The notes under the pieces were generated by a model. The model was not told where the DNA came from and ran no database searches. It saw only the letters and a program-made list of their open reading frames with translations. DNA of 64,000 bases from Blastomussa wellsi. Its lineage: Eukaryota > Cnidaria > Anthozoa > Scleractinia > Plerogyridae. The translations under genes and the position numbers were made by a program. Numbering within the stretch: position 1 is the stretch's first letter; each line of letters begins with the position of its first letter. The DNA lies in assembly GCA_947652115.1 (NCBI GenBank), contig OX393562.1, forward strand, positions 14,938,328 to 15,002,327, written 5' to 3'. Below, piece after piece: positions 1-12,796 of this stretch.

Positions 1-291
1 AAAAGTCGGGCCAATGTTTTTCAAGTTTACACAAATGTAATCTTCTCCAGTTTTGCCAGTATCCATGTTGCTTTTTGGCTATCCTGCTTCTTTAGAGTTC
101 TATGTTAAGCCATTGTTATGAAATTTAATTTAACTCTCTGAAGGTTGCTCAGGGTGCGAGCTTACCCCTTTAAATTTCAGTTTTTTATCAAAGAAGAATA
201 AATATACTTAAAAGAATCAGATCATATACTGATACAGCATAAACATAACTAAAAAAATCACAAACTGGCTTCCCTGCCCACCCACCCAAAG

Positions 292-2047
292 AAATCTGGT
301 GGTACACCACCATGGTGTTGCTCATGATGCCACTGACATTTTATTCGTCCGTCAGGTTGCTGACAGTTCTCCAATTCCTGTTATCCTATACAGCGTGCCA
401 GCAAATACTGGAATTGATATGCCTGCAGACTGCATTATTAAATTATCGTCGCACCCTAACATCATCGCGCTCAAGGACAGTGGTGGTGATGTATGGAAAA
501 CGCCATTATATCCCAGTTAATATTTGAGTAGTTTTCTGACTTTTGGTAGTTGAATAGATTTCGCTATGAACTTAATTAACTGATTGGCTGGTATGATGAC
601 GTCTTTGTTTCGATTGGTTAGAATGCTTTGAACTACTGTAGTCATAGAGAACACCAAATGAAAAATCGAAACAACCACTGCAAACATGTCAGAGAGGATC
701 ACTGATAGCCAGAAAATCGCAAGGAAATCCAAACGTGTCTTCAAAGAGGAAAAAAGATCCGAGATAGACTGACTTCGGAAGGAATATCCCGAGCGTAGTT
801 TTGCTCTGTTTATCACATTTTACACGTGTCTGCATGTTGTTCTTTCCAATGTAATTGCTCAGTCTCCCGACGATTTTTCCCCGTAATGGGAATTATGTAT
901 TATGTATTTATTTTTTCAGATCACAAAGATTGGATACATAATCCATAAGACCGCTGGAAACAATTTTCAAGTTTTAGCCGGATCAGCAAGTTTTCTTTTC
1001 GCTTCTTACTGCCTTGGTAAGTCAGTTTACACGAAAGCGGGGACACCAAACACAATCCGAAGTATATCCGAAACCAAAGTTGAATAATAATAATAGACGA
1101 TCCTGTCGACGCGAGAATTTTAGCGTCAAACAAGTTGTAAAAAGAAAAAAGTCGGTTTGGAAAGGGGGGTCCGGACCCCTCCGACCCTCCCCCTGGATCC
1201 GCCACTGTAACAACCAATCAGAATGAATACTCACGAATACTCACGAGAAGACGGAAAGTTGTCACGGGTGCGTGCACTGTTAACATCCTTTGCGAAGCCG
1301 AAGATTCAGTTTTTTTCCGATCGAAAACTTAGCGGCTGAACTAACAAGATATGATAAATTTGAATATTTTGTAGTTCTGTTTTTTCACCTCAACTGCTTC
1401 TTTTAAGGTGCTGTTGGTGGTGTGTGTGCTTTGGCAAACGTATTGGGGAGAGAAGTTTGCAAACTTCATGAACTGCACAAACATGGCAAAATGGAAGACG
1501 CTAAGCTTCTGCAACACAAGTTAATTCTACCAAACACAGCCGTAAGAATATTTATGTTTCATTTACTTTGCTTCATTTCGTAATGGCCATCTTCGCGTAT
1601 GTTCGAACGATTTTGTTACATACTCGTTTGGTGTTCGTTAATCTTCGTCTACTGATCGTTCTATGTTCGGATTTTGCGGTTAAAGTGGCAGCGAGGCGAA
1701 TGGTCAAGGTATCCTTGACTCCCAAGTTGACTGATTAATTTTTCCCTTCCTTGTTTATGATAAACAATAAGATTATTCTCTCTCGATATCTATCACGTGA
1801 TTGTTGACGAGGGCGAGGCCCGAGTAAAATATCACGAGATAAGAATCGTAGATCTTCAACGATATGTCTCATTTATGTTCCGTTTGTTTAGGTCACCAAG
1901 ACATTCGGTGTTCCTGGCTTAAAGAAATCTATGGAGTTTTTTGGCTACTATGGCGGCCCAACAAGATCTCCACTTCTACCGCTGAAAGATCCACAAATCG
2001 CTGAATTAAAAGAGATTTTCAAACTGTTTGGAGGACATCAGGGGTAA
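292..2047 (+). CDS. HOGA1: 4-hydroxy-2-oxoglutarate aldolase, mitochondrial (3' four exons, 5' partial)
   Basis: The enzyme cleaves 4-hydroxy-2-oxoglutarate to pyruvate and glyoxylate in mitochondria, the last step of hydroxyproline breakdown, and belongs to the DHDPS/NAL class I aldolases. Exons read about 292-490, 920-1016, 1408-1541 and 1892-2047, all with GT-AG borders and consistent phase. The first carries the family's active-site tyrosine region ([11 protein letters not shown]) and the Schiff-base lysine in IALKDSGGD. The second reads [20 protein letters not shown]. The third has [14 protein letters not shown] and the last [17 protein letters not shown], ending at TAA 2045-2047. The order and spacing match the C-terminal half of vertebrate HOGA1. 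The exact left border of the first exon is uncertain: clear homology starts near 320, and the GTG at 299 is not a real start. Upstream exons are outside the window. AATAAA at 2664-2669 is a possible poly(A) signal. No break is seen. Confidence 0.93.
1140..1207. repeat. transposon-end fragment in HOGA1 intron
   Basis: A G/C-rich stretch ends in TGGATCCGCCACTG, the reverse complement of a cagtggcggatcca-type terminus. A related terminus occurs at 41796-41956 in this window (ggggcggatct / agatccgcccc). No second end was found nearby, so this is likely a solo end or a decayed copy. Confidence 0.4.
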
Positions 2048-2725
2048 ATGAACAGACAAATTTTGTAGGGATCAAGTTCCTAGATTTGTAGACAAAAAGG
2101 AGCAATAGAAGATATAGGTTTTCTAGCAGAAATATTAGCATTACTCAGTACATAGACATGGTAAATGAGCGTCTGCCAATGCTATTTTTCGTCAAAATGC
2201 GTCTTATACGTTCGGCAAAGACAAACCGTTTTGCGTGATATGCGACCTTGCGCCACATGGCTTTAAGCGGACTTAAAAGAAAAAGGACTCTCTGTGATAT
2301 GTTTCAGTCAGCTTTTGTTTTGTGTAGTTTAAATTTATCTACGAAGTGGTGTGTGATTTTCAGAGAGGGGTTTAATTAGTATTTTTTTTTTTAATTTTGC
2401 GACATTTTGTGGTGGCATTTTGTGGTGGCATTTAAGTTATAATTTTTGCTAAACTTCCAGTGTGAAAGAAAACAGAAAATCTGATCTGGTATAAAATCGA
2501 GAATGAAATAATGTTTTAGTTTTTATTATGAATTTGGATAGAATTAAGATTAAATATATAAGGTTTGTACCGTACGTTCAAACTGTGCATCTCATGTTGC
2601 CGACATACTTGTGCTAAAATTGAATGGTGCAATATAAAACTTAAAAGATTACAATGCGATGAAAATAAAGACATCACAATGTCGAAATGTTTTGTGTATC
2701 TATGTCACATCAAGCAGTTTTCAAA

Positions 2726-2898
2726 GGCCATTTCCGAGTTCTCTTTTGCCTCAATGTCAAAGCGAGTCTAAGTGCGAAACCATTCAGTGTGTTTTACCTG
2801 CATGTTCATTCTCATGCAAAACGAGCTCATTTCCATATGAATAGTTTCGCACTTGGACTCGTTTTGAAGCAGAGGGAAAAGGGAACTCGGAAATGGCC
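2726..2898. repeat. palindromic foldback element (MITE-like)
   Basis: About 55-bp imperfect inverted arms: the left begins GGCCATTTCCGAGTT and the right ends AACTCGGAAATGGCC. They flank an approximately 60-bp centre that is itself partly self-complementary. It has no coding capacity. It lies 8 bp before the TTAA of the next element. Confidence 0.75.
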
Positions 2899-2910
2899 AA
2901 TGGGGCTTAA

Positions 2911-3045
2911 TCACACGGCGGCCATATTGGCCATAGACAATAGATTTGGTACCCCGAGCCTGGAGTTGAAATATTTGGGAACGAGTTTCCGCGTGGTAAA
3001 ACAAAACTTTTCAATCATTCGGGACTCAACATGGCCGCCGCGTGA
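2911..3045. mobile_element. 135-bp TTAA-flanked non-autonomous element
   Basis: TTAA sits at 2907-2910 and 3046-3049. The inverted ends read TCACACGGCGGCCAT on the left and ATGGCCGCCGCGTGA on the right (one mismatch). TTAA duplications are the target choice of the piggyBac and Kolobok superfamilies. Too short to code. Confidence 0.75.
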
Positions 3046-3504
3046 TTAAGGCCTATTGGGGGTCGTAGAACTATAATATTATTCCAAAGTAATTTCACTT
3101 GCCAATGATTAAAGAAACAGTAGAGTACATTTATCTCTCTGTTGGACCTTATTTTTCAAACTAACAGAATAATTTATTATTCGATTGTCATCAAGCGAGA
3201 AAGCGCCATTGAATACTGATTCAAGTAGGGTCAACTTTTTATCAACTGACAGACAATCTTTTGTTACAAACGCTCTATAAAGTTGTCCCGGGGGAGGGGT
3301 GGTCTTGGGTACCCGAAACAATATAATAAGTATAATATTCCCGTTAGAATCCTTTGCGACGAAGAGGTTACTTGCGCATTTGGCTCGAACGGTGCAAGAG
3401 TGGGCTACGATGAAGAGAAAGGACAATAGAGGACAAAGTCGTGGCTTACTTCAAATACCAGGGATTGGATTGCAGCTCCACCCCAAGATGCAGACTGGGA
3501 GTGG

Positions 3505-5480
3505 CAATTTTAGCTTTCTTCTGGGCCAAACTTGAAAAAGACGCCTACTGGCAACGCGAACTTATTTAAACTCCCAGAAACCAATAACAAGGTGGGAGAT
3601 CCGTTGAGTATTAGATCATGCATTCGGATTATTAAATTAATCGAATTCGAGCAGAATATGGATCACACAGAATCAGCAATACTGAACAAATTTAACCTTG
3701 CAACGCATTCGGAGAACAAACAATGACAATCATAGGTAACAGGTGCGAAACAACGACACAAAAGCGAGGTAACACTATGATGGCACACACGAAAACAAAA
3801 CCACTTTCAAAACGGTCGACGTAAACAAGACTGAAGCAAAATTTAACAGAAAGCTCATGACATTAAGCCCGCCAGCACAAACGAAAATCAAACCGGCAAG
3901 GATAAAACGCAAGCACACACTAAAAATTAACGTCACACGAGGCAACACGCAAAGCGGCTGGAACTAATTCTAGCTTTTACCCTTTCAGTGCCCAAGTCAA
4001 CATTGTTCGGCATTTGGAGGAGCAGTCAATGAACCACTTCTGACGTCTTCAATTTGCGCGTCAGCAGATTTTTGTGATGAGCACCTAATAAAGCTTGGTT
4101 TGACCTTTTTCACAGAACTATTCAGTTTGCAAATTGGCTGCATTCCTACAGAGCTAATCGAGGAAAACAGAATCAGTTTTCGGTGCAAAATCGGTGCTTG
4201 AACATGCCAAACACCTGTAACTGGTCAAGGGCCTCTTTCCAGGGTTTACTAACAATTACATCAAAACGTCTCTGGCCAAAAGGAAGGATGTGAAGAGTAG
4301 AAAGGAGAGGGAATAAGAAAGCCGAGAAAACCGGAAGGAAAAGGAGCAAGAAAACAAAATGGAACGGTTCCACAAAAAAGTCCAAAGTTTGGCTTATGCG
4401 TATGCACCAAAGTGAAATATTGTACATTTACGTGGAGCCTTCATAAAAATCTCGCTGCACTGTGAAAAAGTGCTCTTTTAGCAAAGTTTGCTGAAATTCG
4501 GGATGGTAGCACCAAAAATTTAGTTTAACGGTAAAAACGCGTTTTGGGGGAGATTCGGCAGTGAAAGGGTTAAACCGGTTGAGGAACATAGTCAAACCCC
4601 GAAGAGAAGGTCGGCAAAGAGCGACACCTGGGCAAATCACAGCTCAAAATATCGAGGACAAGCCCGCGGCTCATCCTCGGTGTACGAACCTGTGAAATTC
4701 ACGAGTGACGTAAAACAAAGGACGAACAAGACAACAAAGAACCTCGAAACAATATCAACAGAAAAACAATAGGTCAGAAACAAAGAGAAAAGTCACAGGT
4801 TTTTACATCGAGGCAAACCCGAGCCCGCAAGCATAAATTCAAAATCAAACTCGCAGGCATAAAACGCAAGCACACAAAAAAAATTAATCCCCGAGTGGAA
4901 CAAGACGAAATGCAAAAAGAAGTGTTCGACATAAGACAACACATGCATAGGCAACAAAAGCACAGGCAAAAAAACTGACAATAGAATTGTCAAGGCAGGC
5001 AAACGTGCAATAGAAATAAAACCGGCTCGTATGCGAACATGCGTGCAAGTGAAAACTGGTGAATAAGACACCAACCAACAAAACCGCCGGGATAAGAGGA
5101 CGAGGGGCGAGACGATAGCTAAAACCTCGTTAGAACAAAAATAAATTAACAAAATAATATGACCAAAAAATTGTAAAGACCCATCTACCTCGGCTGTTTG
5201 AGCTGCATGCAGGATCATTGACCGCGTCTTGTAAAGAAGCCAGGTCCGAAGCCGCTGGCACCTTCGAGTAGAGCGTCGCCAATCACCCAATTTAGCTTTC
5301 TTCTGGGGCAAACTTGAAAAGAGACACCTTAGTGACACTGAGTGAATTTGTTTACAGAAACCAATAAGAAGGTGGGAGGTCCCTTGAGTATTACGCCAGA
5401 AACGCCGCGTGCATTTGGAGTATTAAATTCCAACAGAATATGAATATTCAAACGACTTTGAATAGTGAATACGTATTGGC
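3505..5480. repeat. diverged direct-repeat pair
   Basis: TAGCTTTCTTCTGGG, then about 60 bp later CAGAAACCAATAA and GAGTATTA, occur at about 3508-3620 and again at about 5291-5395 in the same orientation. A second shared block, AAAACGCAAGCACACA, lies at about 3906 and about 4861. This could be a segmental duplication or the decayed long repeats of a retroelement; no polymerase is seen between the copies. Confidence 0.5.
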
Positions 5481-5996
5481 TCCATTCCGAATCGGTGAGA
5501 GTTTGGCTACTTGCCCTTTTAGGATGTAAAGCAAAATTAGTAATTAAGCCTTCCCTTACAGCTGGTAACACAAAACTTGGATCAAGTTATCTACACTCGA
5601 TATTAATGTTCCGTTGTTAACTCTTGCTATGGCAGATTTCTCAGAGGGTAACGTTGATCTCTTCAAGAAGAATTTGTTTGACTTGGACTGACTTCAGGTA
5701 TTCTCTTCTCCAGGGGCCGCGATCCTTTTGGTCAGCATCAATAATCGTAGACTTTCTCAAAGTCGTTCGTTTCTCGTTTCGCCTCCCTATCCGTGAGCGC
5801 GACTTGTAGGCAAGTCTACAAGAATCGAGATCTCTAGGTCCGGCCACCCCCAAATTGGGAACATGCGCAGAAAACTCGTTCTGTAGTTTTCAGCCAATCA
5901 GATTTGTCAGCTGTAAATGATGCAGGGACCACTTTAGCAAACAGGAGCAGGTTGTAGCTGGATCTTGGTGTAGATCAGGATCAGCAACAAACTTTA

Positions 5997-6170
5997 AACA
6001 GCTAGAAACTGAATAGATGGTATTTTAATTAGGCCCAATATTTCAGATGGACAAAACCAACCTTCACCAGGGGCATGAAATCACTTAGCATTTCATGCCC
6101 CTGATGAAGGTTGCTTTTGTCCATCCGAAATATTGGACCTAATTAAAATATCACCAGTTTCTAGCTGTTT
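5997..6170. repeat. inverted repeat with about 85-bp arms
   Basis: The arms meet near 6092: CCAATATTTCAGATGGACAA on the left pairs with TTGTCCATCCGAAATATTGG on the right, and the homology continues outward to AAACAGCTAGAAACT / AGTTTCTAGCTGTTT. The 'ccctgatgaaggttg...gtccatccgaaatatt' wording resembles terminal sequences of cnidarian retroelements, possibly Penelope-like; that assignment is a guess. Confidence 0.65.
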
Positions 6171-6885
6171 GATCAGCCTTGCATTATTAGGTTTGTTTTT
6201 CAGAGTCCGTGAATCGCGGACTTCGGGTTTTGGAAACGAGAGTGGCCTTTGGGGACGAGAATGGACTTCAGGAAAATTCATTAAAAATTCAACCATGTCA
6301 TTGTCATCAGATCAATGTATTACTATCCCTAGCCCAGACAAAAGGCCTTCTGTAACCCTTACGTAAACAACAAACTGTAATAAACTTCCTTAGCTACGAA
6401 ATACTTTAAAGTTTCGTTAAAAAGCCCTGAACCTGCGCGCACTTCTGACTTCTGTAAATCTTTCTTAATTGTAAATTAAGTTCTTTTCTACCGATCGTAT
6501 TTTGTAAATTAGCACTGGGTAATTCTCACCTTAAATAGCAGTCAGTCCAGTTTTATTGCCAAGGTAATTATGCTTTGAGTTTACTTAAGTTGTTTGCAAG
6601 TTCTTTCTATAGTCTAACAAATATATAGAAAATGGCGAGGACCCTTTTCGCACCTAATTCCAAACCCATTTTAATCACATCTTAACCTTCAATAAAGTTG
6701 TCAGTACTTCACGTGTAAATTACCTCAGTTAACGATAAGAAAGCAAGCAAAAACTGTACATAATTTAGATAACAACGCTGTACTTTGTTCATGTTGTTAT
6801 CATTGTTGCAGCAAGTCAATGTCAACTTATTTTTTATTCGATTTCCTCCCTTATTTTTATAATTATAATGTCATTATCCATCTGT

Positions 6886-7407
6886 TTAAGGGTTTACTCT
6901 CTTAACCTTTTGCGAGGGTTTCTTAGTCGAATGTACACTCTTGGGCCTTTTCTGAATTTCGCTTTCTCCAGATGTCACGCTTGCGGGTTTTACAACTGGC
7001 ATAGACTCCATCGATTTGGCTTTTCTGATTGGGTAGGCATTTGGAACATCCAACCTTGAACTTCTTAGCGGTGTAAGGCATTGCTGCTTCAAGGCGCTCT
7101 GAATGTTTTCTATCGGCGATTTCGAGTCGTCGTAATGTCCTGTATAACCGCGTCTCACCTTTTTCAAGTCATCCAAAATTTCATTACGCTGTTGCCGAAT
7201 CTCGAATCGTCCTCTTTTCTCGTTCTTCGACAGCCCCGTGTACTCTTTGTAATGCCTCCAATCCTCTACTTTAGCGTTCCCTTTCAAAGCTCGCTTATCA
7301 AGATCTGCAGCTAATAGCGTGTGTTGGCGGTCGATCTCTTTTTGGGTTTTACTGTCCCGGGATAGGATCTTTTGTCGCCCGGAGTCATGAGCCATGATGC
7401 CAAACAT
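6886..7407 (-). CDS. uncharacterised charged protein, 173 residues
   Basis: A single open reading frame runs from ATG at 7407 to a stop at 6886-6888; an alternative start is Met5 (MAHDSG). I do not recognise the family. The N-terminal two thirds is rich in Lys, Arg, Glu and Asp with helix-favouring spacing (for example KEIDRQHTLLAADLDKRA and SKNEKRGRFEIRQQRNE). The last 50 residues are Ser/Pro/Lys-rich and probably disordered. There are no signal peptide, membrane segment or cysteine motifs. TTTATT at 6833-6838 gives a minus-strand AATAAA about 50 bp after the stop, which supports a real 3' end. Upstream minus-strand sequence could hold a non-coding or short coding exon. The length and biased composition make a real gene more likely than chance, but this rests on sequence inspection only. 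Confidence 0.5.
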   Translation of the reverse strand: MFGIMAHDSGRQKILSRDSKTQKEIDRQHTLLAADLDKRALKGNAKVEDWRHYKEYTGLSKNEKRGRFEIRQQRNEILDDLKKVRRGYTGHYDDSKSPIENIQSALKQQCLTPLRSSRLDVPNAYPIRKAKSMESMPVVKPASVTSGESEIQKRPKSVHSTKKPSQKVKRVNP

Positions 7408-10400
7408 AAAGAAAGTATGAATAAATTACACTTTCTTTTGTCTTTTCAGACGGTAGCACGAAGATTCTGTCAGGAGTTGGCAGACGGGTACGGTATTTTG
7501 AATTCTTGTCGCAGATTGCACGAATTCTTGTCTAATACAACCAGCTGTTTCGTGATGGAAGTTCTTGCAAGCTTTTCCGTAATTTGAAGCTGGTTATGAA
7601 ATAGTTTTTTTGTCACCTCTTATTCCCAAGTTCTTTGTTTCATGACGACATTGAATGATCGACGTTGTGGATTTGTATAGTATCATTGTTAGCTCGTTGC
7701 TACGGAAACCATCTACGACGAAAGCTCCAAACGGTCAGAGACAAAAATCACATGATGTTTATGTAATAAATTGCCAATAAACGTCCAGCTGAGTTCATTT
7801 GAAGACTCACAAAGGGTTTATGCTTACGACATAAGCATCCATTTTACGGCTTTAAAACTGAATTGAACAAATGTCTCCTTACAGGGGCTTAGTCACAACA
7901 AAGTAGTCATCTTTGGTAATTACTGAATAAAGTAATTTGAATAAAGTATTGTATGTACTGTATATGAAATTTCCTTCCACGGAAAGGGAACCTTTAATTT
8001 ACAGTTTACCAAGGAAGAAAAACACCAAAGATGTAAGAATAAACTGACAAGAAACAAGAATGGCTTCGAATGAAGAAGATGGAGAAGGATTGTGATTGAC
8101 AAACTTGAAAAATTAAGGCGAAACTTTTCAAGATGTCAAAGATGAGTTGTCCGAAGTGCTCAATAATCCCGTTATTGTTTATTGCAAACACAGCCAGTCA
8201 AGAGAGCACTAGAGTTAAGTTTCTGTTTGATCGATGCGTTTGACACACAAGCCCATCCTCAGGAAGTCTTCCCTTTTCGGCTTTGTATTCTCGCTCCGAG
8301 AAATTTGTATAATTTCGAACCGATCTGGTTTCATGAACCAGCTGTAAACAGCTGTAACTCTGGAATGCGCCCTATATTTTGAGGATATTGACAAAAAAAA
8401 TTGTATCCTCTTCGGCAACCTTTGGAAGACTTCGGAAAAGTTCAGAAAAAGATGGGAAACAATTAAATGGTGTTCGGAAATGAAGGGGGTGAATAGGTTC
8501 GCGGATCAACGGATTTAGCCTTTAAAAGCACGCGGATTGCGGATTTCAACGAAAAACTAAGCGGATTCGCGGATTCAAAAATGCAGTGGATCACGGATTA
8601 GCTGATAATTTTAGCTCGGATTCCGGACTCTGCATGCTATGAAGCTCGGACCGTCGCTTTGGCGTATTTTCAGTCTTGGTCGCAGTGTTATCGTTTTGTC
8701 CATTTTCTGTTTGGACGAGACTCAAACCACTGCTTTACTTTAGAACTGCCGGGAAAAGAAGCAATGCAACGAAAGCTCTTGAACAATTGCCATCAAAAAC
8801 AACATCTACTGTCCTTTCAGTGAAACTATCAAACAAAAAGTTTTCAAGGGAATGCGGATGCGGATTTCAACAGAAATAGTGGCGGATTGACGGATTTGGC
8901 CAAAAAATAGCGCGGATTGGCGGATTCGCGTACCCCTATTAACCCCCCGTTCGTTGAAAATCATCCGAACTGAAAAAATCATAGAACATACCGTGTACGC
9001 CCCAGTTGGGATTTAATTTTCTGTCACACACTCCAAAACGCTTGGTGTATACTGCAAAGTCAATGTTTAAAATCAGGAGCCCATTAAAATCTGTTTTTAC
9101 CAACGCTTCACGAGCCAAAATTCATTGTCGGCTTCGCGAGTCAAAACGGTGTTGAACAAGAATCTGCACATTGATACATCGATGTTTCCTCCTTCCATAT
9201 ACTACATCGTTTGATTTATCGCAGTGGCGGAACCAATATGTCCTAAAATTGGTGCACAAAAAAACCGATTATCAGGCTAGTGGTTACCTTAAACAACTGC
9301 ACGTGCTGCTTGTAACAGTCCGGGACCCTCAGATTTTACCATCGAGTTATTGGATGTATGCTAAAATACAAGATGAAACATTTGGCCAACATTTTGGAAA
9401 ATGTTCGTGAAGGGGACACTGTGCCACGTTCACTTTTCTCCTTTATCATACACGGAGTTTTACCAACGCTGCTTTAACAAAGCACGCAACTAGCTCTTTT
9501 CATGAAAACTGATGTATTGTTGTATTAATTTTTACCATAAGTGATAAGCTTCTGTTAGTGATAGCAGTGCCACGATGTTATCAGTTATTTTTTTACTGCC
9601 AAGTGTTACCCTCATAAAATAAAGTTCTTCCTCCCACCCTCCCTTATTGTCCATCATCTTTGGCCTTTCTGAGGTTGTGAGTTAGTGTTAACATTTCCAA
9701 CACGACAAAGAACTGAAACTACGAATGGTTTTAATAGGGGATAATTTGATTCCTATGTCAAAACATGGATTAACAAAGAATCCCCCTGGGAAATGCCCAC
9801 TTCTCCTCACCCCCGCTTCTATTCTGAAGGGAAAAGTCAAACCATTACCAAATCACAAACAAATTTCCGGAACCGATCACCCGAATTCCTTAGAAAGTGA
9901 GGAATTTCTCAATATTTCCCGACTTTCCCTTGACAAAGGTCGAACTCTGGTCAGGTTTTACATTGAACAAAGCTTGTTTGCACCCATCAAAATAAAAACT
10001 AAGGCATCTAGTCAAAAATGGGATCTTTATTTAATGTTTAGGCTAGTTTGATTTTCGTGTGGCATACACTATTTACAATGTCTGTCTGTTCTGGTCAGCA
10101 TATATTATAAAATAATCTGATCACTTTTCTCACTGTAACAGTAGAAAAATCAGAATGTACAGTCTCTGGCGTACTTCGCCGCCGTTACATTGGGTCTTCA
10201 CCCAACGTTTGTCCCGAAGCATGGCGTGACGGGGAAACGGTGCGTGCATACCCAAATGTAGCCTGCGTTGCAGCCGGACGTGTCACATAATCCTCGGTAT
10301 ATACCGGCGGTTTTGTCCGTCTGCGACGCAGGCTAACCCAAATGTAGCCTGCGTAGCTTGGTGGGAACTGCGGCGAAGTGCTGTTGTTTTTGCGGGGACA

Positions 10401-12796
10401 ATGTGTTGAGCAGCGATGACGAGTGAGGATTAGCGAGGACTCGAGTTGAAATCCCACTCGCGCGGTCAGAGAGCGCGGCTTCGCCACTCGACCTCGCGGC
10501 TCGACCGCGAATGCGGTGTTGCTCGCACCCGCACATCCCGCCGGCTATGCAGGCTAACCCAAATGCCATGACGGGCAGCGAGAAAACAATGAAAATATGC
10601 TATGCTATTTAACCCACTACAGAAAGGAGTTTGTTATCATGCATGTGACAATGTTGGTAAACTACATAAAGAAAACAAACCGACCAAGAAATAATGTCAC
10701 AAAAGTACAAAACTAGTGGTTTTACATTTTCACCAAAAAATAAGATCAAAATTTAGAAGTTTCATTGCGTAGTTGTTTTTACAAGCTAATTTTCAGTTCA
10801 CTAACTTTGTACAAACGTTTTTGTTTTAAGGCTACGGTAAAACTAGCGGCTATCAACAATAATCGAGTCATACCATGCTCTATTTTACTTTACAATAAAT
10901 ACAACGGCAATATTCCGACTTACTTGGGCGCGATAGATCTCCGATTTCCTTAAAATCGGCGACACCCAATGCAATGACTAATAGAACAACAAACGTGCAA
11001 ACTGATTTCATTGTGTGATGTAAAACAAGCAAATACGGTTCTTGTTACCCCTGGGCTACAAAGGACTTGTATATTTCTGCTATAATGTACAATAAGAATT
11101 ATTTCGCTGAAGCATTGGGTAGCATTGTTTTGACGTCCAGGGGTATTATCGTGCAAAATACCAGGATAACATGGTGTGACATGAAAAGGCAAAAAAATAT
11201 GGGAATTAAGTATGACCACGAGAATGAAGAACTGATCACCCACTGGCATTATCTTGATTTGGAATCTAATTCTCCCGCCTAGCACTGTAACAAATATATG
11301 TACACAAATTGGGAGAATTTGTGTGTTGACAAAGGGCTTAAAAGGCCAGTAAAGTGCAGGAGACTTGGAAGAAGAGTTAGGGTGAACTCGTAGTTACAAG
11401 ACAGCCATGCAAACTACAAAAAAACATTTACCAGAAAATAGTATAATATTTCATTCCCAGTAGTATAAAAATTAAAGCCTACTTAAAACAACTGTTATTA
11501 ACGTCACAACAAAAAAAAGAGTCAAACTTGGTACCACAGCACAATTATGTTGGTTAAGGCAATGCTCTCAGTAAACTATGATACCTCAGACAGAAAACAT
11601 AGGCTGGGTAGTTTAACAATTACATGTAAGGTAGTCTTGTTTTTCTTGCAAACTACATTAAAAACAGTTAGGTTTGTTTCTGTTTATAGAATGCTTGACC
11701 ACCCAGTTAGTGCAAAGCCGCTATGCTGACTTAACCTGCTTTGAAAACAAGTTAAGGTTAGTTTCCACTCGTAGATAACCTGATTAACCCATTGGCCATT
11801 GTCTATGTGCTATACTCCATTAACGGGTTTGGGCTACGTCTACAAGACAACTTTGAGTAGACGTTAACTTTGTGTCTTTGTGGAATCCACCTGATTTACT
11901 ACAAACTATGTACTCGATGACTGTGGTACACATTTTGCTTGTGTAAAACAAGATAATATACCTCAAATGCAAAATTAAAAGGCTATTATCTAATGCCTCA
12001 GGATAAGATAAATAAAACAAACAAAATAAACAATAGGTGTGTAGAAAGTACTGAAGTATGCCAACAACACTTGGGGATGATATTGCATTTGGGGATTCAA
12101 GGCCATAAGGCTATATTGCATCATCCATAATCCAGTCCCAGAACTACCCTATCTATGTCCTACATGGAGGTTGAATGAGCACGTGTGTACAAGTTATCTT
12201 TTGCCCGGGTTCAAACCCTATATAGGATGTGGAAAGTACAGTTCAGGGAGTGGACTTTATCATCCATGGACCCCAACTGTTTCATTCATTCACTCATCAT
12301 TTGACTCTGTCATTTCTTCATTCCATGGTCAGTTTGATTAGTGCATGGTGAACTGGGACCTATAACTACAATTTAATGTCCATCTATCTCTTGTCTGAAA
12401 AACAAAATATGAAATCAGTGTTAGTATATTAATATTCACAAAATTGCAATTTGATAAAGTTGATTTTTGATACTAAATGCAGCTGTTTGCCACTAACCCT
12501 ATTTAGGAGAAAAAATGATTTCATGCTAACTGATGACCGACTAAATAAATACTGATGAACGTTTGTGGTTTCAGATATGCTTAAAACTCAACAAAAGCCT
12601 CTATACCCTGTCTAGGACAACTCCACACCGTGTTTAAGACAAATTTGCTTGAAATGATATACCCTGTTCAGGACTGAAATTGAAAAACCATACCCTTAAA
12701 GACAGCACATCCCCCTATAGTCCATACAAGGGAGTACCCTCCCCCCAATGCATATTCTGTAAAGAACACTCAAAATACACTTAGAATAATTATCAA
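7408..12796. other. intergenic region between the 173-residue gene and CSNK1A1
   Basis: No conserved gene is recognised. It contains the GCGGATT-rich element (8487-8946) and a cluster of TAGCCTGCGT / ACGCAGGCTA short inverted termini between about 10260 and 10560, which look like overlapping small foldback elements in unusually GC-rich DNA. The sequence next to 12797 includes the CK1 alpha 3' UTR; its poly(A) site was not resolved. Confidence 0.55.
8487..8946. mobile_element. GCGGATT-rich transposon-like element
   Basis: The ends are imperfect inverted repeats: GGGGTGAATAGGTTCGCG on the left, and the right end reverse-complements to GGGGTTAATAGGGGTACGCG. Both subterminal 120-bp zones carry multiple direct copies of the GCGGATT heptamer or close variants, as in transposons whose transposase binds arrays of short sites. 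The centre has no recognisable coding sequence. Confidence 0.55.

Larger units (their letters stand above)
2048..6885. other. intergenic region between HOGA1 and the 173-residue gene
   Basis: No conserved coding sequence is recognised here; open frames are short and lack family motifs. The stretch holds two adjacent foldback elements (2726-2898 and 2911-3045), a pair of diverged direct repeats about 1.8 kb apart (near 3505 and 5288) and an inverted repeat at 5997-6170. The rest is AT-rich unique-looking sequence. Confidence 0.6.

Noticed and set aside
299..520. 73-residue frame starting with GTG
   Set aside because: It is an internal exon of HOGA1; residues past 490 are intron and the GTG is not a start.
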